This document shows positions 1-10,772 of a DNA stretch of 64,000 bases, one piece after another. The notes under the pieces were generated by a model. The model ran no database searches. It worked only from the letters and a program-made list of their open reading frames with translations, and was not told the origin of the DNA. Positions within the stretch are counted from its first letter, which is position 1; each line of letters starts with the position of its first letter. The translations under genes were made by a program, and so were the position numbers. Source of the DNA: JADJRG01 sp964474905 (GTDB taxonomy: Bacteria > Myxococcota_A > Polyangia > Nannocystales > Nannocystaceae); contig CAYYUP010000005.1 in the NCBI GenBank assembly GCA_964474905.1, forward strand, positions 1-64,000, given 5' to 3'.

Positions 1-1
1 C

Positions 2-142
2 GCGCCTGAGCCTGAGCCTGAGCCCGACCCCGAACCCGAACCCGATCCCAAGCCCGTCCCTGAGCCCGAACCCGAACCCGAACCTGAGCCCGAACCCGAA
101 CCCGAACCCGCTCCTGAACCTGAACCCGAACCTGAACCTGAG
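2..142 (+). repeat. Glu-Pro codon repeat (GAR-CCN)n
   Basis: Imperfect 6-base tandem repeat of the form GAACCC/GAGCCT over about 140 bases. It encodes (Glu-Pro)n with a few Asp and Ala substitutions. It is part of the partial gene at the left edge. Confidence 0.85.
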
Positions 143-484
143 GACATCTTACTTGAGGCGATCCGAGCCGAGTTGCGGCTGGTCCGTACGCATACCCAGG
201 GCCCGCTCCGCGACGCCCACCTCGAGGCGCTAGCGGTCTCCCGCTGCAAGGGCGAACGCCTGGTCGTTCGAGCTGGCACGCGCTACGAGATCAACCTCTA
301 CCACCCGCTCGTGTACGCCGCTTGCGCGCACGGAGGCGATGATCCGCTACTCGTCAGCATGCTGGCCTCCGGCGTCTATACCTTCCTCAACGACCTCCTC
401 GACGAAATCGAGGACGAGCACGAGGCGACCTTCCACCGCCATCACTGTGAGTACATCCTCAAGGGGCTTGTGGACGCTCACTAA
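2..484 (+). CDS. C-terminal part of a Pro-Glu repeat protein (5' end outside window)
   Basis: The reading frame is open from the window edge to a TAA at 482-484, so the start lies upstream. The first ~46 codons are an almost pure Glu-Pro dipeptide repeat, which suggests a rigid extended spacer such as those spanning a periplasm or lying between a TonB-like or cytoplasmic N-terminus and a folded tail. The ~110-residue tail after it is acidic and contains a conserved-looking NLYHP segment and a helical end rich in Asp/Glu. I do not recognise the tail. An internal TTG at 173 could in principle be used, but the repeat is in frame with it, so a longer protein is more likely. It ends two bases before the 3' end of the convergent vWA gene. 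Confidence 0.6.
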   Translation, partial: APEPEPEPDPEPEPDPKPVPEPEPEPEPEPEPEPEPAPEPEPEPEPEDILLEAIRAELRLVRTHTQGPLRDAHLEALAVSRCKGERLVVRAGTRYEINLYHPLVYAACAHGGDDPLLVSMLASGVYTFLNDLLDEIEDEHEATFHRHHCEYILKGLVDAH

Positions 485-486
485 GA

Positions 487-1746
487 CTAGTTGCACACGT
501 AGTTCAGCTCCACTGACAACGACGTCAGATAGAGCGAGCACGCCACTCCGCAGAGCCGCAGGCGGCCGCCCCCGAGATCGGCAAAACCATCACCACCGAT
601 GCATTTTTCGGCGGTGAGCGCTTGGAACTGTTGACCGTCGACCCTCAGCCCCTTGAGCTGCGCGCCCCCCTTTGGCGGTGCCGCGGTAACGGTGCAGCTC
701 ATCACCCGAAGGTGCGCGTTGAGGCCGTCGAAGAGCGAGCTCTCATCAACCGCGTTGGGGAACACAGCACCATCGTTCGGCGGCATGCCACCGGCCTCCG
801 CGAGCGCGCTGATCACCTGTGAGGGCACGATTTTGTCGGGCTTGCCGTCCGCCTGTGTGGTGTTTTCGATGCTCGAGATCTCGAGGCCGACGATCGCCAC
901 CTCCACGCCGGAGGCGACTGCGTCCTTCGCTGCATCGAGCACGCTCATGTCGTAGCTCTCGAAGAGTTCAGCAGTACTCTCGGCGTCAGTTCGGCAGTTC
1001 GCGCCGCCATCCGTTACCATCAGGATAAAATGAGAACGCTCGCTCTCACCGAGCGCCATCAGGTGGTTGACGCCGACCTCGATCGCGAGAGCCGCAGGCG
1101 TACCGCCAGCGATATCACCGTCCATCGCAGTGGCATTTGAGTTCGGCAGGGTGTCCGCCAGAAGCACGCTGACCCCCTCCATGAGCACGATGTCGGGAGC
1201 ACCGCTGACGGCACAGGCCGCACTCTCGTAGGCATTTGGCACGCCGATGTCGGGAAAGAGTTTGAGCCCAAAATCAAACGAGCCCTCGGCCAGCCCCGCG
1301 ACCTCGATGAGGGTCCTGTGCAGCGTTTTCCAGCGGGTCTCCGCTAACGTATCGATGATGCCGTCGTGATCCCAGGTGTTGTTCACCATCGATCGCGATT
1401 TGTCGATCAGGAGCATCACCGCGGGCTCCTCGTAGTCCTTCACCCGGACAAACGGCTCGCATGCTGCAGCCTGACAAAGACCGTCGATACACACCTCATC
1501 GATCGGGCATGCGTCATCGCCATCACAACCTGGCTCGCCACTGCTCGACACACCGGCCGAGGTCGAGGTCGCGGTCGAGGTCGTCGTCTCGGCCGTCGCA
1601 GCGCTGGTGCTGGACGTCGGATTCATGCCTTCGCTGTCGCCCCCCACCGGACCCGGATCGACGAAACACGTAAACGCGGCGCAGGCACATGCGAACACCG
1701 CGACCCCCCTCAGCTCAGCGCTCCACATGCCCTTCACCCTGACCAT
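487..1746 (-). CDS. von Willebrand factor A domain lipoprotein
   Basis: A secreted lipoprotein with a vWA fold, probably a surface adhesion or metal-dependent protein-binding module. From the ATG at 1746 (basic MVRVKG start, better as a signal n-region than the ATG at 1728; a longer frame starts at 1788) there is a hydrophobic segment ending in a lipobox-like AFTC, then a Ser/Thr linker, a short Cys-rich piece (CPIDEVCIDGLCQ) and a vWA domain. The MIDAS metal site is visible as DKSRS (DxSxS), a Thr in GGTPAA and Asp in VTDGG. The C-terminal ~70 residues carry paired Cys (MSCTV, KCIGG, LCGVACS). The gene converges on the preceding gene with a 2-base gap and no obvious terminator. The ligand is unknown. 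Confidence 0.85.
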   Translation of the reverse strand: MVRVKGMWSAELRGVAVFACACAAFTCFVDPGPVGGDSEGMNPTSSTSAATAETTTSTATSTSAGVSSSGEPGCDGDDACPIDEVCIDGLCQAAACEPFVRVKDYEEPAVMLLIDKSRSMVNNTWDHDGIIDTLAETRWKTLHRTLIEVAGLAEGSFDFGLKLFPDIGVPNAYESAACAVSGAPDIVLMEGVSVLLADTLPNSNATAMDGDIAGGTPAALAIEVGVNHLMALGESERSHFILMVTDGGANCRTDAESTAELFESYDMSVLDAAKDAVASGVEVAIVGLEISSIENTTQADGKPDKIVPSQVISALAEAGGMPPNDGAVFPNAVDESSLFDGLNAHLRVMSCTVTAAPPKGGAQLKGLRVDGQQFQALTAEKCIGGDGFADLGGGRLRLCGVACSLYLTSLSVELNYVCN

Positions 1747-1906
1747 CTCAGCTACCCTACAAGCGAAGAACCGCGCGGCCAAGGTCATGAACGCACGGAA
1801 GTTACCCGCGGTAAGGGCGTCGATATTGCCCCGTAGCCTGCCCTCTACTCGACAATCCGCCTCTCGGTAGACCTCGATGGCATGGCTGCGCTAGCCTCTT
1901 TGGCCA

Positions 1907-2857
1907 ATGTCGCCCCTCGTCGTCTACGCCGTCACCGCAGCCATCGTCGGTGCATCGCCGCCGCCGACCCGCCAGGCGTCCACAGCCGAGACTTCTCCGG
2001 CGACCGAAACTGCAGCTGCACTGCCAACGAAGGGCGGCGCTTCGGCGACCGAGACTCCGGCGACCGAGACTCCGGCGACCGAGACTCCGGCGACCGAGAC
2101 TCCGGCGACCAACGTGACTCCAACTCCGACTCCAGACGAGCTCCCAACGAGTAGTGAAACTGCAGCTCCGGCGACCGAGACTCCGACAACTCCAACTCCA
2201 ACTCCAACAAGCGACGGGGCGACTCCCGCGTTTCATCGACCCTCTGCAGAGCTTGTCAAACGCCGACAGGCCGAGGCCCGCCGCGGCCGGATCCTGACGA
2301 TCGCCGGAGCGACGCTCACAGGGATCGGCCTCGCCGGCAGAATCGGCCTCGATGTCTTCCTCGCAACAGTCGCCGATCTCGCCCCCCGCGAGCCCTACGG
2401 TCGCTGGAGCGTCGGCTCGTTCGTCATGGCCACGACCTTCCAAAACGTACCGACGCTGGTCGGCATCGGCCTGCTCGGCGGCGGCTCGTACTACCGAGCG
2501 AGGGCCCACGGTCGTCGTTTTGATCACCCCTCCAGCCGCCGAAACAAGCGCCGGGCCTGGGGTCTGATCGGCGGCGGCGTTGGCCTATGGGGGCTCTCTC
2601 GGGCTCTCTTCCTGCCCTGGACCCGCGCCTGCCGGAGCAACGCCTGCGCCTACGGCTATCTCGAGCCTACCTACTTCGTCAGCGCTGGCCTGGTGATCAC
2701 CGGGGTCGTGCTCGCCACCCGCGAGTCCGGCTTTGAGCGGGCCGAGGCCGAAGAGAAGGCCGACTACATCAAGCTCCATTCCCAACGACAGGCGCCCATC
2801 CTCTCGCCCGTCGTCGGCCCCGGGTTTCAGGGGCTCAGCCTCAGCGGACGGTTCTGA
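1907..2857 (+). CDS. Thr/Pro-repeat membrane protein, unknown function
   Basis: 316 residues. A hydrophobic N-terminus (MSPLVVYAVTAAIVGA) resembles a signal peptide or anchor. It is followed by ~100 residues of Ala-Thr-Glu-Thr-Pro repeats, then a basic stretch (KRRQAEARRGR) and three or four hydrophobic Gly-rich segments around residues 125-145, 180-200, 220-240 and 265-280. The layout of low-complexity linker plus small membrane domain is frequent in myxobacterial proteins of unknown role. The start is uncertain because no clear Shine-Dalgarno precedes the ATG. It ends 17 bases inside the 3' end of the convergent EEP lipoprotein gene. Confidence 0.65.
   Translation: MSPLVVYAVTAAIVGASPPPTRQASTAETSPATETAAALPTKGGASATETPATETPATETPATETPATNVTPTPTPDELPTSSETAAPATETPTTPTPTPTSDGATPAFHRPSAELVKRRQAEARRGRILTIAGATLTGIGLAGRIGLDVFLATVADLAPREPYGRWSVGSFVMATTFQNVPTLVGIGLLGGGSYYRARAHGRRFDHPSSRRNKRRAWGLIGGGVGLWGLSRALFLPWTRACRSNACAYGYLEPTYFVSAGLVITGVVLATRESGFERAEAEEKADYIKLHSQRQAPILSPVVGPGFQGLSLSGRF
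2045..2104 (+). repeat. 4 x 15-bp tandem repeat encoding ATETP
   Basis: Four perfect copies of GCGACCGAGACTCCG, with a fifth copy at about 2171. They encode Ala-Thr-Glu-Thr-Pro in the linker of the surrounding gene and could change copy number by slippage. Confidence 0.9.
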
Positions 2858-4178
2858 TCCGCAGGGTTGAGCCGACCGCGTAATGGTCGGAAATCTCGAT
2901 CTCTAGGTCACCGAGCGGAACCGGCTCTGTGTAGCGAAGACCAGCGTCCAATACCCGAACAGCGTCGTCGCGATCGCGGACAAAAAGGTAGTCGATGCGG
3001 GCCGCGTACTCGCTTGCGCCCCCGTAATTATCGAAGCCCAACGAGTCGCACCAATCCCAGGACATACTGCGCTTCTCGCCGTCGCAGAGGCTGCTATCGC
3101 CGTAGGGCTCGCGATCCCAGGCGCCCTCGTTGAACTCAGGCAGGGCGTGCAACAGATCGATGTCGTCGGCGCTGCCCACCGCCGCCATCGCGTCAAACAC
3201 CGCCTCCCCGCCGTAATGCAGGAGTACCGGGTACATCACGGTATTGGCCCACCACTCGCCGACTTGCTCGCCATCGTCGACGCCAAAGATGTCCTTTGGG
3301 TAATAGGGCGCCGCGTTAAAATCACCGCCCAGGAGCACCACCTCGTCGGCCGGCCTGCTCCGCATGTAGATGCCGAGCTCGCGGGCCTGGAAAGACCGCA
3401 ACCGCCAACGCCCGGCGAAGGACGAGGTATGCGTATTGATCACCCGCAGCCGCCGACCGGTGGGCGCGTGCACAAAGCTCCAGTCGATGAAACCGCGGGC
3501 GATACCCGGACCGGGAAAATGCTCGGAGTCGTACTGCTGCTCGAAGACCTGCTCGTGCGTGACCTCGTCCGCTGTCTCGTCGATCAGCGCATCTCGCACG
3601 GCGATCACCAAGCCGTGTCCCTCGTGATGCTTGCTCGTCCCGGCGTAGATCCGGTAGCCGCGCTCCTCCGCAGCGACGCGGATCCGATCGACATCGATCG
3701 AATCAAAGACCTCCTGAAAACAGAGCACATCCCAACCCTCGGAGAGCAACAGCGGCGGCACATGTTGCCGGCGGCGCTCGACCTCTGGCATCGACACCGT
3801 GGTGAAGGGGTACCAGCGATCGAGCAGGGCGAGGTTGAATGTCAATACTCGCAGGTTGACGCCGTCCTCGATCGGCAGCAGCGCGGCGTGCTCGACAGCC
3901 TGGCGCTCCAGCAGCTCGCGCGGATCAGGGGCCTCATTAAACTCGAGCGCCTCCAGCCTCAGCAGCTCGCCGATGTTCAGCGAACCGCCGCCGACATAGC
4001 TCGCGCCCAGGTGCTCTAGCACCGGGCTCTGGTCGAGCACCGTCGCGTCGAGGGGATGCTGCCCTAGGTCGTAGGGCTCGTCGGGTGTGCATCCGACAAG
4101 TGTGAGCACCGGCGCCAGGGCCAGAACAAGGAGCGGGCCCGAAAGCCGTGCGAGCGCGGGAGCGAGATGGCCGAGCAT
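2841..4178 (-). CDS. Lipoprotein of the endonuclease/exonuclease/phosphatase (EEP) family
   Basis: 445 residues. A signal peptide ends in a lipobox LVGC with Cys30. The body has the DNase I/sphingomyelinase-type metal-hydrolase motifs in order: LTFNLAL (~112), CFQEV with metal ligand Glu156, NTHTSS with His250, GGDFNAAP with Asp286/Asn288, ARIDYLF and a terminal SDHYAV. All the catalytic positions expected for the family are present, so an active Mg-dependent phosphodiesterase or phosphatase is likely. The lipoprotein anchor favours an extracellular or periplasmic substrate such as phospholipid, sphingomyelin or nucleic acid; the sequence alone does not say which. It stands alone rather than in an obvious operon. 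Confidence 0.88.
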   Translation of the reverse strand: MLGHLAPALARLSGPLLVLALAPVLTLVGCTPDEPYDLGQHPLDATVLDQSPVLEHLGASYVGGGSLNIGELLRLEALEFNEAPDPRELLERQAVEHAALLPIEDGVNLRVLTFNLALLDRWYPFTTVSMPEVERRRQHVPPLLLSEGWDVLCFQEVFDSIDVDRIRVAAEERGYRIYAGTSKHHEGHGLVIAVRDALIDETADEVTHEQVFEQQYDSEHFPGPGIARGFIDWSFVHAPTGRRLRVINTHTSSFAGRWRLRSFQARELGIYMRSRPADEVVLLGGDFNAAPYYPKDIFGVDDGEQVGEWWANTVMYPVLLHYGGEAVFDAMAAVGSADDIDLLHALPEFNEGAWDREPYGDSSLCDGEKRSMSWDWCDSLGFDNYGGASEYAARIDYLFVRDRDDAVRVLDAGLRYTEPVPLGDLEIEISDHYAVGSTLRIRTVR

Positions 4179-4196
4179 CGACGGCAGTGTATCAAG

Positions 4197-4643
4197 TCAA
4201 CGCTGACCGACACGCAGACCCGCCGCATAAACGAAGCAGAATGTCGTGCCGATCACCAGCGAAGGCGCGATGGTCAGGAGCAGGTTTGGGGTGCCGGCGA
4301 TCCCATGAACTGACGCCATCACCAGAGCGCCCGTGCAGCTCCCGCCAAAGCCCGCCAACCAAAAACCCCACCCGGGGTTACGAGCTGCGGCAAAGAGGTG
4401 CTCCACGAGACTCACAAGCACGACCGTCGCGGTAAACGAGAGCAACGCCTGCACACAGGCCGCCCTCAGCCCCGCACCGACACCCACCTCGTGATTGGCG
4501 AAGTAGGCCCACGAGCCGTAGAGCAGCGCCGCGCCGACGCCGAGCACCAGCGCTCGCCAAAGACCCTGCGGACGCCCGCCCACCCTCGACGCGCGTGGCC
4601 GGTCTTCAGCACACACTCGGCTCTCGCGGATCGTCGTCATCAA
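4197..4643 (-). CDS. Four-helix inner-membrane protein, unknown function
   Basis: 148 residues with about four hydrophobic segments (ALVLGVGAALLYGSWAYF, LLSFTATVVLVSLVEHLF, GFGGSCTGALVMASV, LLLTIAPSLVIGTTFCFVYA) after a basic cytoplasmic N-terminus. No catalytic motif is apparent. It lies 12 bases downstream of the acyl-CoA dehydrogenase gene on the same strand and 18 bases before the EEP lipoprotein, so it may share a transcript with either. Confidence 0.7.
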   Translation of the reverse strand: MMTTIRESRVCAEDRPRASRVGGRPQGLWRALVLGVGAALLYGSWAYFANHEVGVGAGLRAACVQALLSFTATVVLVSLVEHLFAAARNPGWGFWLAGFGGSCTGALVMASVHGIAGTPNLLLTIAPSLVIGTTFCFVYAAGLRVGQR

Positions 4644-4655
4644 CTCGGTCGGCTC

Positions 4656-6371
4656 TCAGTCAGCGGGGCAAAACCCGGCTCGCAACAGCGGCTCCTCAGA
4701 GCCCGTGCTGACGGCCTCTGCAAAGGCCCCGGCGGGCGCCACTGTATGCGAACGCGCAAGAACTCGCTGCAACGCCGCCAAAAAGGGCTCGCATAGCCCA
4801 GGATGGCTCGCGCCCTCGAGCAGCAGCGCCCCGCAATATAGCCGCCAAAGCCCCTCTACGAGGCCTCTAGAGGCACGTTGCTGATCCTCTGGCGAGGCCT
4901 TCTCGAGACGCGAGAGCGCAGCCGCGAGCGCGCTCCGCTGGCGATCGATGCCCGCGGCCAGCTCCGCATCGTTGGCTCGGCCCCGCTTGAGGGCGAGATC
5001 GACCCGGGCAAAGAGCGCCAGATGCCCCTGCTGCCCGGCGATGACACGCAGCAGATCGAGGCTGAGAATGTTGGTCGTGCCCTCCCAGATCGGCAAAACC
5101 TGAGCGTCGCGGAGCAGTCGCGGCAGCGGGCTCCATTCGACATAGGCGTTGGCACCGATCGCCTCCATCGACTCGCTCACCGACCAAACCGCTTGCTTCG
5201 CGGTGTTGGCCTTGGCGAGCGGCGTCAGGATTCGGGTCAGCGAAGCCGCGTTTTCATCCCCCGACTCGGCCCTATCAAGGGCCTCGATCATCGACATCAC
5301 GCCGGCGAGCGAGGCCAGGTGCTCAGCGACGAGATCAGCGAGCGTCGCCCGCCAAAGCGGCAACTCCCAGAGACGAGAACCAAAGGCCCGCCGCTCGTGT
5401 CCGTACGCTAGAGCCTCGAGCAACGCCCGTCGGATAAGCGCCAGACTGGCGACCGCGTTGTACGTGCGCGACAGGTTGATCATCTCGGCCATCGCCAAAA
5501 AACCCTCGCCCGCGCCCGCGATCAACGTCGCCCGCACATGCTCCAGGGTCACCTCGCCGGTGGCCATCGAGCGGGTGCCAAATTTGTCCTTGAGCCGTTC
5601 GATCTTGATGCGACTGCCGTTGCCCGCCGGACCCTCGCGCAGCACCAAAAAGAGCCCGAGCCCGCGGGTCCCGGCGGCCGCATCCGGCATGCGCGCGAGC
5701 ACCAGGATCGCCTTCGCGGTGATATTGGAGCAGAACCATTTGTGACCGCAAAGCCGCCAGCCGTCGCTCTCTTGGATCGCCTCGACGACACAGGCGCCGA
5801 CGTCGGATCCTCCCGAGCGCTCGGTCAAGAACATCGCCCCCTGCCAGAGCTGATCGAGATCGGTGGAGATCAGACGAGCGAACGTCTGCTCGGCGATCGC
5901 CCGCTCGGCAGCCGGCAACCCGGACGCCCGCCGCTCGAGCACCCAGGCGGCGCCGTCCGTCATGCAGATCGGACAGTAGAGACCCGACTCGCTCTGGGCG
6001 AAGTAATACCCGCCAGCAAAGCCGAGCCGATGACGAAATGCTCGCAACTCGGGCGGTGACGCCGGATCGTATTTAACGCGAACAATGCCGGCCCCGTAGG
6101 AAAGCGCCTCGAGTTCCCGGTACGAAGCGTGAAACTCGACCTCGGTCGAAGCCTCACCGCGCGCGTCGTGGGTCCTGAGAGTCGGCGGGTGGCGATCAGC
6201 GAGCACCGCATGGGGCTCGGCCAGGGCCGCATGACGACCCATGCGATCGAGATGGGGACGCAGCGCCGAGTAGCGCTCGCCAAAGACCCAAGACCAAAGC
6301 GAATCGGCCAGCGGATCCGCCGCGAAGAGGTTGTCGAAGGCGGGGAGCGGGATATTGTGCGGAGCAGGCAC
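4656..6371 (-). CDS. Acyl-CoA dehydrogenase, AidB-like
   Basis: 571 residues, the length of AidB-type enzymes (longer than the ~380-residue beta-oxidation dehydrogenases). Hallmarks are FLTERSGGSDVGA in the FAD/substrate region, KWFCSN, LKDKFGTRSMATGEV, the helical-domain NLSRTYNAVAS and the C-terminal PIWEGTTNILSLDLLRV, which closely matches the AidB WEG-N-LDVLRV signature. It is a cytoplasmic flavoprotein that would oxidise branched or long acyl-CoA, or act in alkylation protection as proposed for AidB. The next gene upstream on the same strand is the GMC oxidoreductase, 88 bases away, so the two are probably co-transcribed. Confidence 0.92.
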   Translation of the reverse strand: MPAPHNIPLPAFDNLFAADPLADSLWSWVFGERYSALRPHLDRMGRHAALAEPHAVLADRHPPTLRTHDARGEASTEVEFHASYRELEALSYGAGIVRVKYDPASPPELRAFRHRLGFAGGYYFAQSESGLYCPICMTDGAAWVLERRASGLPAAERAIAEQTFARLISTDLDQLWQGAMFLTERSGGSDVGACVVEAIQESDGWRLCGHKWFCSNITAKAILVLARMPDAAAGTRGLGLFLVLREGPAGNGSRIKIERLKDKFGTRSMATGEVTLEHVRATLIAGAGEGFLAMAEMINLSRTYNAVASLALIRRALLEALAYGHERRAFGSRLWELPLWRATLADLVAEHLASLAGVMSMIEALDRAESGDENAASLTRILTPLAKANTAKQAVWSVSESMEAIGANAYVEWSPLPRLLRDAQVLPIWEGTTNILSLDLLRVIAGQQGHLALFARVDLALKRGRANDAELAAGIDRQRSALAAALSRLEKASPEDQQRASRGLVEGLWRLYCGALLLEGASHPGLCEPFLAALQRVLARSHTVAPAGAFAEAVSTGSEEPLLRAGFCPAD

Positions 6372-6459
6372 CTGTGCAGAAGAGCTGAGCTGGAGGCTAA
6401 ATTCAAGCGCCGTGTCGCCGTGACTTGCCGCAACTAACCAGCGACGGCGCCCCTCGAGA

Positions 6460-8052
6460 TCAGCGCTCCTCGAGGAGAAAACGCGCCGCCCGCCAACCGA
6501 TCATCATGCTCGGCGCGTTCAGGGCCGACACCGGCAGCTCGGGCATCACCGATGCATCAGCGACCCGCAGACCCCGAACACCGCGCACCCGGAGACGCCC
6601 GTCGACCACCGAATCGGCGTCATCGCCCATGCGACAGGTGGAGCCGAAGTGGTAGGTGGTCATCGCGTTCTTGCGGATGAACGCGCGGAGGGCCCGATCC
6701 GATCGGCAGCGACGACCGGGCATCAACTCGCGATTGCCAAAGCGGCGCAGCGGCTCCGCATTGGCCATCCGGCGGGCGAACTCGACCCCCTTCAGCATCG
6801 CCTCGATATCGGCCGATTCGGTCAAATAGGCGGGATCGATGAGCGCCGGCGCCAGCGGATCGGCGGAGGCCAGACGCAGCGAACCGCGGCTCTGCGGGCG
6901 TCCCAGGATCACCGTGATGCCGTAGATTTTGGCGACAAAGCGACGCATACGGGCCGAGGAGAACGCCGCCCGCACACCGCCACGGAGCAGCATCGGCAGG
7001 ACCCGCCCGTCGCGAAGTCGTGGCGGCAAGACCATCGCCGGAAGCAACCGGATCATCGCCTCGCGCAGGGATGAGCGCGCCGGATAAAAGACGAAGCAGG
7101 TGTCCGCCTCGCCCTCCGCCAGCCCCGCTCCAGAGCCCATGCGATCAAAGCCGTAGAGCTGTGGATAATTGCAGTCGACCTCGCGATTTCCGCGGAAAAA
7201 GAGGGTGATGTTGGGGTGGTCACGCAGGCCCTTGCCGACCCCGGGAAGGTCGCAGACCACCGGCAAGCCGTGACGACGGAGCTCCGGCGCCGCACCGATC
7301 CCAGAGAGCAAGAGCAGGCGCGGAGTCTCGAGCGCGCCCGCACAGAGCACGACCTCTCGGCTGGCCTCGACCCGGTGGATCGCACCGTCGACGAGCTGGT
7401 ACTCGACCCCCGAAGCCCTGCCCCCCGCGAAGAGCACCCGGTGCACCGTCGCACCTGTCTCAATGATCAGGTTTGTCCGGAGGCGATGTGGTGCTAAAAA
7501 AGCGACGTACGATGAGCGACGGCGATCGCCCGCGTAGTTCATCCACTCGTAGCCAAGACGACCGCAGAGCGAACCATCGTTCAGGTCCTCGGCGCGGCGC
7601 AGACCCGCCTGCTCGGCCGCGTAGATCGCGGTCTCGGTGAAGTCGGTCGGCGGTCGCTGGTGCACGTCCAAGACCCGCTCGACGGCCTCAAAATCCGGGC
7701 ACAGGTCCTCCCACGTCCAGCCCTCGACACCCCAACCGTCGTAACCGGCCTTCGAACCCCGCAGGTAGACCATCGCGTTGACCGAGCCCGAACCGCCGAG
7801 CCCTCGACCCGTACCGACGAAGATGGATCGCCCTGCACAACCGGTCTGGGCCGTCGAATAACGCTCGAAGAGCAGCCTCGGATTGACAAAAGCGTCCTTG
7901 TACCCCTCCGCGTCGAGCGTCTCCGGGTTGCGATCGACGGGATCCCCCGTTTCTAGCAACAGAACCCGGTTTTCAGGGTCGCGGGAGAGCTCTGCGGCGA
8001 CGATACAGCCGGCCGAGCCGCCGCCTATGATGATGTAGTCGAAGGAGGCCAT
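6460..8052 (-). CDS. GMC-family FAD-dependent oxidoreductase
   Basis: 530 residues. The N-terminal Rossmann motif YIIIGGGSAG binds the FAD ADP moiety. GLGGSGSVNAM and the conserved ETPRLLLLSGIG segment are typical GMC (glucose-methanol-choline) signatures. The C-terminal active site shows the catalytic His in YHFGSTCRMG and the VADASVMPELP-NAPSMMIG block. It oxidises an alcohol of unknown identity; choline dehydrogenase-like and long-chain alcohol oxidase-like enzymes share these motifs. It pairs with the downstream acyl-CoA dehydrogenase, which suggests a route from an alcohol to a CoA ester. It diverges from the small lipoprotein gene at 8214. Confidence 0.92.
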   Translation of the reverse strand: MASFDYIIIGGGSAGCIVAAELSRDPENRVLLLETGDPVDRNPETLDAEGYKDAFVNPRLLFERYSTAQTGCAGRSIFVGTGRGLGGSGSVNAMVYLRGSKAGYDGWGVEGWTWEDLCPDFEAVERVLDVHQRPPTDFTETAIYAAEQAGLRRAEDLNDGSLCGRLGYEWMNYAGDRRRSSYVAFLAPHRLRTNLIIETGATVHRVLFAGGRASGVEYQLVDGAIHRVEASREVVLCAGALETPRLLLLSGIGAAPELRRHGLPVVCDLPGVGKGLRDHPNITLFFRGNREVDCNYPQLYGFDRMGSGAGLAEGEADTCFVFYPARSSLREAMIRLLPAMVLPPRLRDGRVLPMLLRGGVRAAFSSARMRRFVAKIYGITVILGRPQSRGSLRLASADPLAPALIDPAYLTESADIEAMLKGVEFARRMANAEPLRRFGNRELMPGRRCRSDRALRAFIRKNAMTTYHFGSTCRMGDDADSVVDGRLRVRGVRGLRVADASVMPELPVSALNAPSMMIGWRAARFLLEER

Positions 8053-8148
8053 AGCGTGCGGCGTCGATGATTTCCACCTAGCCGAGCCCGGTCAAGCACC
8101 TTCAAGGCGCCCTGCGAGCCTGATCACAGGGATGACACGTGCCTATCG

Positions 8149-8177
8149 TTGACAGCTGCAGAGCGGGGCGCTAAGTC
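8149..8177 (+). promoter_or_regulatory. Candidate promoter for the lipoprotein at 8214
   Basis: A perfect -35 hexamer TTGACA (8149-8154) is followed by a 17-base spacer and TAAGTC, a poor -10. The position, ~40 bases before the start codon and within the divergent intergenic region, is appropriate. The weak -10 keeps this tentative. Confidence 0.3.
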
Positions 8178-8213
8178 AGCGTTTGTCGGCAACGGCACCG
8201 GAGTCAAACTCAG

Positions 8214-8711
8214 ATGAATCTTCGCTCGTCCCTCCTCGCTCTCTCGATGCTCGTCGGTCTCGGCGGCTGCTCAGTTCAGCCCGGCCAATACGTCATCATC
8301 CGCCTCGCCAACGCAGAGCTCACCCAGTCGGCGAGCTGCTACCCCGACAACATGGTCCCGGACAGTCTGAAAGACGACCGCACCACGCTCTCCACCGGTT
8401 CCTCGATCGCGGTCTTCGCAGCTGACTCCGAGACCTACTACTTGGAGCTCGCCGAAGGTGCCGTCTCCATCGAGGGTACCCGCGACGGCAAGGACTACTC
8501 ATTCCTCGGCGAAGAGGTCGACGTCGAAGAAAATTCCACCACCACGGTCAAGTGGGACATCCAGACCACCGTCGACAACAAGTCGGTCACTGGCACATCG
8601 ATCATCACGACCACCTGCAGCGGCGACGGCTGTGGCGTCACCTCCTGCGTCCAGACCACCAACTTCGTCGGCACCGTCGTCAAGGGAGTCGAGCTCGAGC
8701 ACGGCATCTAG
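8214..8711 (+). CDS. Small lipoprotein, unknown function
   Basis: 165 residues with a signal peptide ending in lipobox LGGC (Cys19). The mature part looks like a compact beta-rich domain with a Cys-containing loop (TTCSGDGCGVTSC). GGAG lies 10 bases before the ATG. It is probably monocistronic because a clear intrinsic terminator follows it. I do not recognise a family. Confidence 0.75.
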   Translation: MNLRSSLLALSMLVGLGGCSVQPGQYVIIRLANAELTQSASCYPDNMVPDSLKDDRTTLSTGSSIAVFAADSETYYLELAEGAVSIEGTRDGKDYSFLGEEVDVEENSTTTVKWDIQTTVDNKSVTGTSIITTTCSGDGCGVTSCVQTTNFVGTVVKGVELEHGI

Positions 8712-8738
8712 CCGATCCCTCTCGCTTGATCCAAAACG

Positions 8739-8773
8739 AAACGCCGTGCGCCCCTCGGGCCGCGGCGTTTTTT
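8739..8773 (+). terminator. Rho-independent terminator
   Basis: AAACGCCG (8739-8746) pairs with CGGCGTTT (8763-8770) around a GC-rich loop and is followed by further T residues. It ends the lipoprotein transcript 28 bases after its stop and insulates it from the acyl-CoA ligase gene. Confidence 0.85.
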
Positions 8774-8851
8774 GTGTTTTCGCGTTCTCATGAAATCGCG
8801 CGCACAAGCCGCGGAGCCGACGATCTGATAGGGTTCTGGCCGCAAGGCCCC

Positions 8852-10645
<1,794 letters not shown>

Positions 10646-10772
10646 TACTCGCCCCACGTCGACGCCGCAAAATCCACCCGGTGCGCAGCCGCGCAGTGCG
10701 GAGCAGAACGCCGCACCACTAGCGCAGAGCAATCCCGACACCGGCCTCCAAGCGAGCTATCCTCCGCCGGAT

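Noticed and set aside
2045..2104. CRISPR-like tandem repeat
   Set aside because: The units are adjacent with no spacers and lie in a coding linker. The same applies to the repeats at 11366, 12642 and 36435.
8552..8851. Upstream extension of the acyl-CoA ligase to 8552
   Set aside because: The extension overlaps the lipoprotein gene and its terminator, is rich in His/Arg and is not related to ligases; ATG 8852 begins right at the conserved domain.
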